A DNA stretch of 17,708 nt, from contig JAFDTZ010000040.1 of assembly GCA_019594305.1 (NCBI GenBank), forward strand, positions 1 through 17,708, written 5' to 3'. The DNA is from Thermoplasmata archaeon (GTDB taxonomy: Archaea > Thermoplasmatota > Thermoplasmata > Halarchaeoplasmatales > Halarchaeoplasmataceae). The notes beneath the pieces were generated by a model that had not been told where the DNA came from, ran no database searches, and worked only from the letters and a program-made list of their open reading frames with translations. Positions 7,364 to 14,906 of this stretch are shown piece after piece. How positions within the stretch are numbered: position 1 is the first letter of the stretch; every line of letters begins with the position of its first letter. The position numbers were made by a program, and so were the translations under genes.

Positions 7364-7879
7364 ATGCCTGAAGAAATAGTGAGCTGCGGATACGAGATAA
7401 GAGAGGGTGGTGATAAAAGGGAGTTGGTGGTCAAATGCAGAGAGTGTGAGAAGGATTTTTCCATAAGTGAATGCACACCCGGTATAATTTTGGCAATGCA
7501 GAAAGAATACAAAATCTCATCTATCATTCTTTCGGATTACGTTGAAAGGCAGTATGTCGGAAGATCTTTGGAGATGTTGAAGACTTTCAGTGACCTATGT
7601 GAAGAACTCGACCGCTACACTACGCGTGATGAAAAGAAACAAGAATGCAAAGGGTGTAATATAGCACCTAAAAGGATATTCCCCATATTGAAAAAAACAT
7701 TACTCCGTGATCCGGGGGCTATCTATGAAGAAACCGTCGGACTCTCAAAAGCCGTGATGACCAAGGATGGTTGTACCTCTTGCAGGAAGGCGACCAAAGA
7801 AGAGTTGAGTATGTTAGGTATCGATCTTTTAAAGTTGAAATCCAAGGTGCTTCTAGACGCCTATGGAATAGTGGGGTGA
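7364..7879 (+). CDS. Cys-rich protein, probable detached N-terminal domain of the secretion/pilus ATPase
   Basis: 171 residues with nine cysteines, mostly in pairs: C8, C25/C28, C37, C79, C95/C98 and C137/C140. This suggests one or two zinc or Fe-S sites. The beginning (C-x-YEIR, then a strand ending in CRECEKDFSISEC, then a predicted helix and ...VERQYVGRSLEML) resembles, from memory, the Cys-containing N-terminal region of larger archaeal type IV pilus/secretion ATPases. Those usually have it fused to the ATPase. Here it ends at a TGA 4 nt before the ATPase ATG, in a different frame. The stop codon overlaps the GGTGA SD of the next gene, so the two are translationally linked. There is no signal peptide or membrane helix; it is presumably a cytoplasmic partner of the ATPase. 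The family link is an inference to be tested by profile search. Confidence 0.75.
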   Translation: MPEEIVSCGYEIREGGDKRELVVKCRECEKDFSISECTPGIILAMQKEYKISSIILSDYVERQYVGRSLEMLKTFSDLCEELDRYTTRDEKKQECKGCNIAPKRIFPILKKTLLRDPGAIYEETVGLSKAVMTKDGCTSCRKATKEELSMLGIDLLKLKSKVLLDAYGIVG

Positions 7880-7883
7880 GATA

Positions 7884-9605
7884 ATGGAATATGCTCAGAT
7901 GCTTAAGGAACTTAGGGGTGTAAAAGGTGACAGGATCACACTGGGTATAAAACGTATATTAGAAAAGGAAAGTAACCTCAGACCCGGCTTTTCTTATACC
8001 TGGGTGAATAAATCGGTCCCTATCAACGCTAGAAAGGTAACGGAGTATCCGGTGGGTGACACAAAAGTTTCCTTGTACAGGTTACCGCACTCTACAGAGG
8101 ACCTTTATCACATAGAACCTCCGGAATATGATATGAATAATGAAAGGGCAAAGTTGGTATACCTTGTTAAGCGCTCTCTTTCAGAGGAATCTCCCAGAGA
8201 TATGGACCTAACCCGACCTGAACAGGTGGGTAATTATGTAACCTCAAGAGGAAAAGAACTTCTTTACAGATCATCTAAGAGAATGGACATCGAATTAGGT
8301 AAGAATAGAAATGAAGAGATAACTGAGGTGAATGCTCTCTCACAACTATTAAGGAAGTACACGGTGGGCTATGGTATACTAGAAACATTCCTGAAAGATC
8401 CTTTCGTGGAAGATATATATGTGGACGCCCCTGCGGAAAGTAATAATGTTTACATCGAACTGGGAGGCATTTCCGAGATAAGAGAAAAATGCCGTACCAA
8501 TGTTTTCCTCTCGGAGGTAGATATGGAAAGTATCTTGTCTAGATTTCGTTCGGAAAGCGGTAAGCCCTTTTCCGAGGCCTTTCCCGTGTTAGAGATAGAT
8601 CTAAATGAGCACGATACCCGTGTAACCGTCATAGGCCCGCCTCTGAGCCCTGACGGTAAGGCCTTTGCATTGAGGCGTCGTAATACGGAGCCGTGGACCT
8701 TACCCAGGCTGATACAGGTCGGTAGTTTAACACCGATGGCGGCCGGTCTTTTATCCTTCCTGATAGACGGCAGGAGCACAATATTAGTAGCCGGCAGTCG
8801 CGGGGCCGGGAAGACTACCCTTTTAGGAGCCCTCATGATGGAATTTCCTAAAAGCCAGCGTGTGCTCACCATCGAAGATACCAGAGAGCTGCCGGGAAGG
8901 GAGATGCAAAAGTTAGGATATAATGTACAATCTATGACGGTAGGTTCTTTACTGGAAGAAGGTAATCTTACCGCCGACGATGCTCTTCGCGTATCACTAA
9001 GATTGGGTGAGTCTTCACTTGTTCTTGGAGAAGTGAGGGGCCAGGAAGCTAGAACACTGTACGAGGCGATGAGGGCGGGCACCGCCGGGAGCGCGGTTAT
9101 GGGCACCATACACGGCAACTCGCCCATGGCGGTCTATGAACGTGTAGTACACGACATGGGGATATCAAAGGAAAGCTTCGGAGCTACGGATATAGTTGTG
9201 GTAGCCGGTATAATACGTCCGGGTGGTATGCAGAGAAGGGAACGTAGGGTGACTCATATAACAGAGTACAACCATGGCGATTTTTCAGATATTATGAGGT
9301 ACGAAGATGGATTGAATCCTACGGATATCTTTAGACGTACGTCTGAAAAGATAGGTGCCATAGCACGCTCATGGGGTATTACGTATGAGCAGGCGATAAA
9401 TAACATCGGTGTACGTTCATTTATACGTGAGAAGATGGTTGAAAAATCACTCAAAAAGGGACCGGAACTACTAAGCCCCCCATGGGTTGCCGAGGCAAAT
9501 GATATGTTCTGGAACCTCATTGAGATACATCACGGCACCGGAAGTTATGAGAGCGTGAAGGATGATTGGCTGAAATGGTACGAAGAGAGAATCAAATATG
9601 TCTAG
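7884..9605 (+). CDS. Type II/IV secretion system or type IV pilus assembly ATPase (GspE/TadA/FlaI superfamily)
   Basis: 573 residues. A hexameric cytoplasmic ATPase that powers pilin polymerisation or secretion at the membrane platform. The N-terminal region contains an RPGFSYTW...YHIEPPEY stretch typical of archaeal members. The catalytic core shows a Walker A GSRGAGKTT (304-312, K310), an Asp box TIEDTRELP, a Walker B-like SLVLGEVRGQE with catalytic Glu, and a His box GTIHGNSP. A ~110-residue C-terminal extension follows. The SD GGTGA overlaps the upstream stop. The last 8 bp overlap the start of the platform-protein gene, so the three genes form one operon. Whether the machine is a pilus, an archaellum relative or a secretion device is not decided; no archaellin or prepilin gene is visible. 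Confidence 0.93.
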   Translation: MEYAQMLKELRGVKGDRITLGIKRILEKESNLRPGFSYTWVNKSVPINARKVTEYPVGDTKVSLYRLPHSTEDLYHIEPPEYDMNNERAKLVYLVKRSLSEESPRDMDLTRPEQVGNYVTSRGKELLYRSSKRMDIELGKNRNEEITEVNALSQLLRKYTVGYGILETFLKDPFVEDIYVDAPAESNNVYIELGGISEIREKCRTNVFLSEVDMESILSRFRSESGKPFSEAFPVLEIDLNEHDTRVTVIGPPLSPDGKAFALRRRNTEPWTLPRLIQVGSLTPMAAGLLSFLIDGRSTILVAGSRGAGKTTLLGALMMEFPKSQRVLTIEDTRELPGREMQKLGYNVQSMTVGSLLEEGNLTADDALRVSLRLGESSLVLGEVRGQEARTLYEAMRAGTAGSAVMGTIHGNSPMAVYERVVHDMGISKESFGATDIVVVAGIIRPGGMQRRERRVTHITEYNHGDFSDIMRYEDGLNPTDIFRRTSEKIGAIARSWGITYEQAINNIGVRSFIREKMVEKSLKKGPELLSPPWVAEANDMFWNLIEIHHGTGSYESVKDDWLKWYEERIKYV

Positions 9606-11592
9606 ATGGTATGAGAGAGGGTGCAAAGCCGTAGGTCGTAGGTGGGGTCCCACCAGGGATGAAAGGGAGGAGGCGAGGGATAAAAGAAGAGAAAAGTACG
9701 TCACAAAGGGTAAAGAGCTGAGAAAAGCAGAGGGCTATCTGAGAGAGTGCAAGATAGTCCACGGTGAAGAATCCAAAGAGTACAGGAAGGCCCAAAAGCG
9801 ATATGAAAAGGCTAAAAAACTACATGATATATCAAGAAAAGCCTACCGTCACGACGATTTTAACAAGACCATTTACTTTGTGGATATGGACCTTGAGTAT
9901 GAAGACGTGCTATTGTTCTCGGTCCTCATGACCCTTTTATCCTTTTTAGTCGTTGCACTTACCTTCATCACCTTACACTATGCCTTCTATCCTCTAGGGT
10001 TCATCGATATTCTCCTGTACGTAGTACCCGCCATGCTACTCGTACCCACATGTGTGTTGGCACTAGTCTCAAGCTACCCCGATCTACTTGAAAAGAAGAT
10101 GAAGGCCGAGGGCATAGGTCGTGCGCCTGAGAGTATCAATTACATGACTATGTCAATGCGGGTGCGTCCGTCTTTGTATAGGGCGGTATCCTTTTCCGCA
10201 AAACATACCGAAGAGCCTATGGCATCCGGTTTGAACAAGGTTTTATGGGATGTATATACCCGTAAAAAACCCAGCCTTGAAGAGTCTTTTCTCGAATTCG
10301 CCCTACAGTGGGGTGAATGGAATGAAGACCTTAAACGTGCACTTTACGCCGTACGATCCGCAATGTTGGAGAAAACAAAACACGGTTTGGACGCCGCTCT
10401 GGAAAAGGCAAACGATATAATCATCCGAGGTACAAAAAGACAGGTAGAGGATTTTTCTAACTCACTGTCCACCCCCACAACCATCCTCTTTGCTATCGGT
10501 GTTCTATTACCTTTAATAATCGGTGCAATGTTGCCCATGCTAGCCCTCGGTGACCTTGACATAGGTGGATTTTCGGCCGACGAAGCCGTGGCGAGTGGAG
10601 GGTTAGGTATCTTTCAAATAATCATAATAATGAATGTGATTGCTCCTGTGGGGGCCTTTGTATATTCGTATAAGATATTGCTGAATCGACCGGGGACTAC
10701 ATCACCGCCTGAAGTACCCCAATTCGAGAACAGAGGGCGAACGTTAATTGTCACATCTGTTATCGCAATTCTGCTCTCCATACCTTTGATATTGTTCTAC
10801 GAGCATTTGGGTCCGCTGATGCCTCTTCCTTTCTTCTGGCCACCCATGGGTGCCATCTCATATTACTGTTTGAAACCGACATGGGAAGTGAAGAAAGAGC
10901 GACGGATAATAACAACCATGGAACGTGAATTTCCCGATGCTCTCTTTCAGCTAGGTAGTCGAATCGCGGAAGGTATGGCCATCGAAGTCGCCTTTCATAA
11001 AACCGGTAAGTCCATGGGCGGTACGGAGATGGGTAAGCTCTTAGAAAGGATAACTACCGCATTACAGATCAACCGCCTACCCCTGGAACATGCGTTGTTC
11101 GGTCATGACGGAGTACTCACAAAGTTACCATCTCGTACCATCAAAGCCTCCATGAGGACCGTGGTCGAAGTGACGAAAAAGGACCCTGCAGAAGCGGGTA
11201 AGACCATAATACAAATATCGAATTTTTTGAGAGATATGGAAGAGATGGAACACGATATCCGATCCAGATTATCACAATCCGTCGAGATGATGAAAGGAAC
11301 CGCTATGGTATTCGCCCCTTTGGTGATGGGCGTTGTGGTCTCCCTTTATTTCATGCTTTACGATATCTTCTCGGATATTTCACAGGTGGATATGATATCA
11401 CCCGTCGCCTTCACTGCGGTGGTGGGAGTATACCTGGTGCTCATGTGTTTTGTTATCACTTATTTCACCACCGGCATAAGGACCAGGGTTGACCCCGTCG
11501 AGTTCAAGTATGAACTAGGGATCATCTTACCCATATGCATAGGATTGTTCTCCATGGCTGTGATACTCGGCCGTCTGACCTTGGTTGGGTAA
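9598..11592 (+). CDS. Pilus/secretion platform membrane protein with two GspF-like modules (TadB/TadC, FlaJ-like)
   Basis: 664 residues. A very basic, helical N-terminal segment (1-95, probable coiled coil) precedes the membrane part. Predicted helices lie at about 103-126, 131-155, 292-318, 336-362, 381-403, 406-425, 567-590, 600-628 and 641-663. Two Lys/Glu-rich cytoplasmic domains (about 160-285 and 426-565) each resemble a GspF domain, for example LFQLGSRIAEGMAIEVAF in the second. This duplicated layout is typical of archaeal platform proteins that sit in the membrane above the ATPase hexamer. The ATG overlaps the ATPase stop by 8 bp. The long charged N-terminus is a plausible contact with the ATPase or the Cys-rich protein. 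It ends 14 bp from a convergent gene. Confidence 0.9.
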   Translation: MSRWYERGCKAVGRRWGPTRDEREEARDKRREKYVTKGKELRKAEGYLRECKIVHGEESKEYRKAQKRYEKAKKLHDISRKAYRHDDFNKTIYFVDMDLEYEDVLLFSVLMTLLSFLVVALTFITLHYAFYPLGFIDILLYVVPAMLLVPTCVLALVSSYPDLLEKKMKAEGIGRAPESINYMTMSMRVRPSLYRAVSFSAKHTEEPMASGLNKVLWDVYTRKKPSLEESFLEFALQWGEWNEDLKRALYAVRSAMLEKTKHGLDAALEKANDIIIRGTKRQVEDFSNSLSTPTTILFAIGVLLPLIIGAMLPMLALGDLDIGGFSADEAVASGGLGIFQIIIIMNVIAPVGAFVYSYKILLNRPGTTSPPEVPQFENRGRTLIVTSVIAILLSIPLILFYEHLGPLMPLPFFWPPMGAISYYCLKPTWEVKKERRIITTMEREFPDALFQLGSRIAEGMAIEVAFHKTGKSMGGTEMGKLLERITTALQINRLPLEHALFGHDGVLTKLPSRTIKASMRTVVEVTKKDPAEAGKTIIQISNFLRDMEEMEHDIRSRLSQSVEMMKGTAMVFAPLVMGVVVSLYFMLYDIFSDISQVDMISPVAFTAVVGVYLVLMCFVITYFTTGIRTRVDPVEFKYELGIILPICIGLFSMAVILGRLTLVG

Positions 11593-11606
11593 TCGATGGT
11601 ACATTA

Positions 11607-13208
11607 CTAGAAGCCCACCGCTTGACCGTCTGCTCTAGGCTCACTACCGGCAACCAACGTGCCGTCTATATTCCAGATGATTTGACCCCTACCGAAACCG
11701 GAAACATTCAAAGATTGTTTGATATCGTGTCCCTTTCTTTTTAATCCCCGGGCTATGTGTCCCGGAAAGGAAGATTCCACACGGACCTCCCTGCCCTGCA
11801 TCCATCTCCAACGTGGTGCGTCCAGGGCCGCCTGAGGGTTAAGATTTAGCTCCAATGTATTGAACAACACCTGGAGGTGACCCTGAGGCTGCATATCGCC
11901 CCCCATAACTCCAAAGGGGCCGATGGGTCCTTCGTCGTCGGTCAGAAAACCAGGAATTATCGTATGGAACGAGCGTTTTTTAGGTGCGAGTGAATTCACA
12001 TCCTCGTGGTCCAGGGAAAAGCCGCAACCTCTGTTTTGTAAAGAGATACCTGTACAAGGTACCACTATTCCCGAACCGAATCCCATGTAATTGCTCTGGA
12101 TGTAGGAAACCATGTTCCCATCATCGTCTGCGGTAGCTAGATATACCGTCCCTCCTTCTTCGGGAACACCTGCCGAAGGAAGGGTCGCTCTTTTACCTAT
12201 GTGATTTCTTTTATCGGTGGCGTACTCTTTCGAAAGAAGTTTATCTGTATCTGTGACCATGAAGTCGGGGTCCGTTATCTCGGCTCTCCCGTGGCTCATA
12301 GCGAGTTTCATGGATTCTATAAGGTTATGATATATCTCAATGGGATCCTTGTGTGAAAATTCGAGCTCTTTTAAGATATTTAGAGCCATTAAAACGATGA
12401 TACCCTGACCGTTGGGGGGTAATTCCCATACCTTTTTTCCATGGTACTCCACGCAAAGCGGTTTCACCCATTCCGGCGAAAAATTACTTAGGTCTTCCTT
12501 CTTTAGGAATCCTCCGAACTCATTGGAGAATTCGTCTATCAAATCGGCTAGGCGCCCCTTGTAAAATGAAGACGCACCGCTCTCCGCTATTTCACTAAGT
12601 GTTTCACCGAGTTCGGGACACCTCCATATCTCACCGATTTTAGGTGCTCTTCCCTCGGGTCCAAAGGTATCAAGCCAAGGCCTGAATTCTTTTCCTTCTC
12701 GTACTCTGTAGTACTCATAAGCCGTGGCCCAGCCATTCCCTACAGTGGGTGATACAGGATAACCCTTTTTTGCATATGTGGCCGCCGGTTCTAATACCTC
12801 TTCAAGGGCGAGGGAACCGAATCGTTCAGACAGTTCGGTCCATGCCCCCGGTATACCAGGAACGGTTACTGCAGGCCACCCGAATTTAGGCATCTCTTCG
12901 AATCCCATCGCTCTAACCTTCTCTATAGATATATCCGCCGGGGCGGGTCCGCTGGAGTTAAGTCCGCGAAGTTTACCCTTGGTCCATATAAGAGCGAATG
13001 CATCCCCGCCTATCCCGTTGGAAGTTGGTTCAACCACTGTAAGTGTGGATGCCGCAGCTACCGCGGCGTCCATGGCATTACCTCCTTTCTGTAATATCTT
13101 CAGTCCCGCCTGTGCCGCTAGTGGTTGTGTCGTGGCAACCATACCTCTTTTAGCGAAGACAAGTTTCCTTCTTGACGGATACGGATAATAGAGCGGGTCA
13201 AAATTCAT
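11607..13208 (-). CDS. Gamma-glutamyltransferase-family Ntn hydrolase
   Basis: 533 residues, full length for the family. Members self-cleave before a Thr, which becomes the N-terminal nucleophile, and hydrolyse or transfer gamma-glutamyl groups; some act on other amides. Typical landmarks are GGNAMDAAVAAA (42-53), GIGGDAF (65-71), ELPPNGQG (262-269), the cleavage site EGGTVYLATADDDG (351-364, predicted nucleophile T354), and GVMGGDMQPQGH (433-444). The GVMGGD form is, from memory, characteristic of the YwrD-like branch rather than classical glutathione-degrading GGT, so the substrate is uncertain. There is no signal peptide, suggesting a cytoplasmic enzyme. Tandem stops (TAG then TAA) end the gene. 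A TATA-like TATGTATATC on the minus strand lies about 20-25 bp upstream of the ATG, suggesting a nearly leaderless mRNA. Confidence 0.9.
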   Translation of the reverse strand: MNFDPLYYPYPSRRKLVFAKRGMVATTQPLAAQAGLKILQKGGNAMDAAVAAASTLTVVEPTSNGIGGDAFALIWTKGKLRGLNSSGPAPADISIEKVRAMGFEEMPKFGWPAVTVPGIPGAWTELSERFGSLALEEVLEPAATYAKKGYPVSPTVGNGWATAYEYYRVREGKEFRPWLDTFGPEGRAPKIGEIWRCPELGETLSEIAESGASSFYKGRLADLIDEFSNEFGGFLKKEDLSNFSPEWVKPLCVEYHGKKVWELPPNGQGIIVLMALNILKELEFSHKDPIEIYHNLIESMKLAMSHGRAEITDPDFMVTDTDKLLSKEYATDKRNHIGKRATLPSAGVPEEGGTVYLATADDDGNMVSYIQSNYMGFGSGIVVPCTGISLQNRGCGFSLDHEDVNSLAPKKRSFHTIIPGFLTDDEGPIGPFGVMGGDMQPQGHLQVLFNTLELNLNPQAALDAPRWRWMQGREVRVESSFPGHIARGLKRKGHDIKQSLNVSGFGRGQIIWNIDGTLVAGSEPRADGQAVGF

Positions 13209-13295
13209 CTTATCCTGTTGTAGATATACATATCGGATAATTACTTTTTGTAGGAATTCAAGATAAGACGGCCCATTATATTTTTATAGGGGTTT

Positions 13296-13331
13296 TTCGA
13301 CACACTTATTGCGTAAAAAACACTTCGACAC
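13296..13331. repeat. Direct repeat TTCGACAC in the promoter region between the hydrolase and the winged-helix regulator
   Basis: TTCGACAC occurs at 13296-13303 and 13324-13331, 28 bp start to start. CACTT overlaps or adjoins each copy. The spacing is close to three helical turns, so both copies would face nearly the same side of the DNA. They may be binding sites for a regulator, perhaps the adjacent winged-helix protein. Chance is not excluded. Confidence 0.35.
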
Positions 13332-13343
13332 TGTCCTTTTATT

Positions 13344-13355
13344 TACATCGATGTA
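13344..13355. promoter_or_regulatory. 12-bp perfect palindrome, candidate operator
   Basis: TACATCGATGTA is a perfect 12-bp palindrome in a 257-bp AT-rich intergenic region. It lies about 50 bp upstream of the TATA box of the winged-helix gene and about 135 bp upstream of the divergent hydrolase gene. Its size suits a homodimeric winged-helix regulator. No second exact copy was noticed in the window. Confidence 0.35.
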
Positions 13356-13405
13356 CCTATAATGTGTAATCATATTATTTTATGTGAAAATCCATTAATG
13401 AACGC

Positions 13406-13418
13406 AAAAATATAAAAG
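13406..13418 (+). promoter_or_regulatory. TATA box of the winged-helix regulator gene
   Basis: AAAAATATAAAAG is a near-consensus archaeal TATA box about 50-60 bp upstream of the ATG at 13466. Transcription would begin near 13435-13440, leaving a ~27-nt leader with the SD GGTG (13456-13459), 6 bases before the ATG. Confidence 0.6.
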
Positions 13419-13465
13419 GAACGTCCTATATATGAGGTCTAATATACAGAAAAAAGGTGTAAAAA

Positions 13466-13840
13466 ATGGCAAAAAATAAACTAACAAAAAAGCAAAAAGA
13501 ATTGATCGATAGGCTGAAGAAAGCGGGAGTGAAGAAACATGTAGCTCTTTCACTAGTCTTTACCGTGGGTAAAGGAGAGGCAACAAGACGTGAAATCGAG
13601 GAAGCTACCAACTTGAAGCAGCCGGAAGTCTCCATAGCTACTCAGGAGATGAGAGTAAATGGTTGGATGGACAAGCGAGATATCATGAAAGAGGGTAAAG
13701 GACGCCCCGTTCACTGTTACATACTTGTGAAACCACTAGAGGAGATAATGAAAGAGATTGAGGAAGAAGAAAGGGCAAGGATAAAAGAGATGGAAGACAA
13801 CCTTGCGGCCATACATAAACTAGTGAAGAAGATAAAGTAA
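13466..13840 (+). CDS. Winged helix-turn-helix transcriptional regulator with C-terminal coiled coil
   Basis: 124 residues. A Lys-rich N-terminal helix (1-20) precedes a winged helix. The segment GEATRREIEEATNLKQPEVS (37-56) is the helix-turn-helix, and GWMDKRDIMKEGKGRPVHCYIL (66-87) is the wing with its Gly/Arg-rich hairpin. The last ~37 residues are strongly charged and helical (EEIMKEIEEEERARIKEM), a likely dimerisation coiled coil. It resembles, from memory, small archaeal predicted regulators of the COG3355/TrmB-like type. No effector domain is present. The gene is monocistronic with a strong TATA box, an SD and a downstream T-tract. The palindrome and direct repeats upstream suggest autoregulation or control of the divergent hydrolase; this is inference. 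Confidence 0.85.
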   Translation: MAKNKLTKKQKELIDRLKKAGVKKHVALSLVFTVGKGEATRREIEEATNLKQPEVSIATQEMRVNGWMDKRDIMKEGKGRPVHCYILVKPLEEIMKEIEEEERARIKEMEDNLAAIHKLVKKIK

Positions 13841-13846
13841 AAACCC

Positions 13847-13872
13847 TTTTTGTCCTTTTTTTCTTTGTTTTG
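13847..13872 (+). terminator. T-rich intrinsic terminator after the winged-helix gene
   Basis: Immediately after the stop codon comes a pyrimidine tract with runs of T (CTTTTTGTCC, then T7, then CTTTGTTTTG). Archaeal RNA polymerase terminates at such T-tracts without needing a hairpin. The next gene has its own TATA box downstream. Confidence 0.6.
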
Positions 13873-13929
13873 TATTACGTTGAGTACTGCAAAGATAAAA
13901 ACGGTCTTATTTCCCCTGGTAAAATGGGC

Positions 13930-13941
13930 AAATTATATATG
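13930..13941 (+). promoter_or_regulatory. TATA box of the propeller/aldo-keto reductase operon
   Basis: AAATTATATATG lies 42-53 bp upstream of the ATG at 13983, predicting a leader of about 20 nt. The leader contains AAGGCGAT, an imperfect SD (consensus GGAGGTGAT) ending 4 bases before the ATG. Confidence 0.55.
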
Positions 13942-13982
13942 ATATGAGTACGGTAATTTTCAACGTTAAATAAGGCGATAGC

Positions 13983-14903
13983 ATGAAGGAATATCTGATA
14001 GTTTTAAACAAGGACGAAGACAGCTTATCCATAGTCGATCTGGAGACAAGGGAAGAAGTCAAAAGGATAGATACCGCGCACAATCCCCATGAAATAGCGG
14101 TAACACCGGGCGGTAAAAAGTCCTACGTTACCTGTTCTCTGGGAAACCGAATTAACGTTATGGACAACGAAAGTTTCCGGATAGTGAAGACCCTAGAACA
14201 CGAGGATTTCAAATTTCCACACGGTGTGGGGATCACCAAAGACGGTAAAAAACTCTACATGGCTTCCACCTACAGCAACATGATATTCATCATCGATACG
14301 GATAAGGACGAGATAGTAAAAACTTTCCCAACTTATCAGAAACACTCCCACATGATATCATTCTCACCCGACGGGAAGACCGTTTATGTACCTAATATCG
14401 GCAGCGCGAACATAACCGTGATCGACGTGGATAAGGAGGAAATAATTAACCACTTCCCGGTGGGAGAAGGCCCGGAGGGTGTAGCGGTACACCCGGACGG
14501 CAAAACGGTTTACGTGGCCAACCAGAAGGATAACACACTATATGTGATCGACACCGAGACCTATGAAACCGTACACAAAAGAAGGCTGGGTACTATTCCC
14601 GTACGCATCATATTTTCCCACGATGGTAAATACGCTTTCATGCCCAACAGAGAGTCCGACGACGTATCCGTGATCCAAAGCGATTTCCTTAGGGACGGTG
14701 AGATGGTCCCGTGGGAGGTAAAGAGGATACCGGTGGGTAAATGGCCCGGCGGTGTTGTTTTCGATAAGGATGATAAACACGCCTACGTGGCAAACAACAA
14801 AACGAACGACGTCTCCGTCATCGACATGGAAACATTGAAAGAAGTGGAACGTATCGACGTCGGCATACACCCGGACGGAATGGGTTATCTGGTTAAGGTG
14901 TAG
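13983..14903 (+). CDS. Cytoplasmic seven-bladed YVTN-type beta-propeller protein
   Basis: 306 residues made almost entirely of ~42-residue repeats. Each has the pattern P.G..VTPDGK.VYV.N...N.VSVIDT.T.E.V, e.g. GPEGVAVHPDGKTVYVANQK and HMISFSPDGKTVYVPNIGS. About seven blades are visible. The N-terminal strand (YLIVLNKDEDSLSIVDLET) and the C-terminus could close the ring. Such propellers usually bind ligands or proteins and are often exported. Here there is no signal peptide or anchor, so a cytoplasmic location is likely. The stop is only 3 nt before the next ATG, and the SD AAGGTG of the next gene lies within its last codons, so the two are co-translated. A scaffold or sensor role for the downstream reductase is inferred from this linkage alone. 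Confidence 0.88.
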   Translation: MKEYLIVLNKDEDSLSIVDLETREEVKRIDTAHNPHEIAVTPGGKKSYVTCSLGNRINVMDNESFRIVKTLEHEDFKFPHGVGITKDGKKLYMASTYSNMIFIIDTDKDEIVKTFPTYQKHSHMISFSPDGKTVYVPNIGSANITVIDVDKEEIINHFPVGEGPEGVAVHPDGKTVYVANQKDNTLYVIDTETYETVHKRRLGTIPVRIIFSHDGKYAFMPNRESDDVSVIQSDFLRDGEMVPWEVKRIPVGKWPGGVVFDKDDKHAYVANNKTNDVSVIDMETLKEVERIDVGIHPDGMGYLVKV

Positions 14904-14906
14904 TTC

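Noticed and set aside
8450..9127. 225-codon minus-strand open frame inside the secretion ATPase gene
   Set aside because: It is antisense to the Walker A/B core and Ser/Pro/Arg-rich as typical of shadow frames. It has no recognisable motif.
11607..11609. TAG stops read as possible pyrrolysine codons
   Set aside because: TAG ends several genes here (9603-9605, 11607-11609, 14901-14903, 16044-16046, 17562-17564). In two cases an in-frame stop follows at once, and all proteins end at family-appropriate lengths, so TAG is an ordinary stop.
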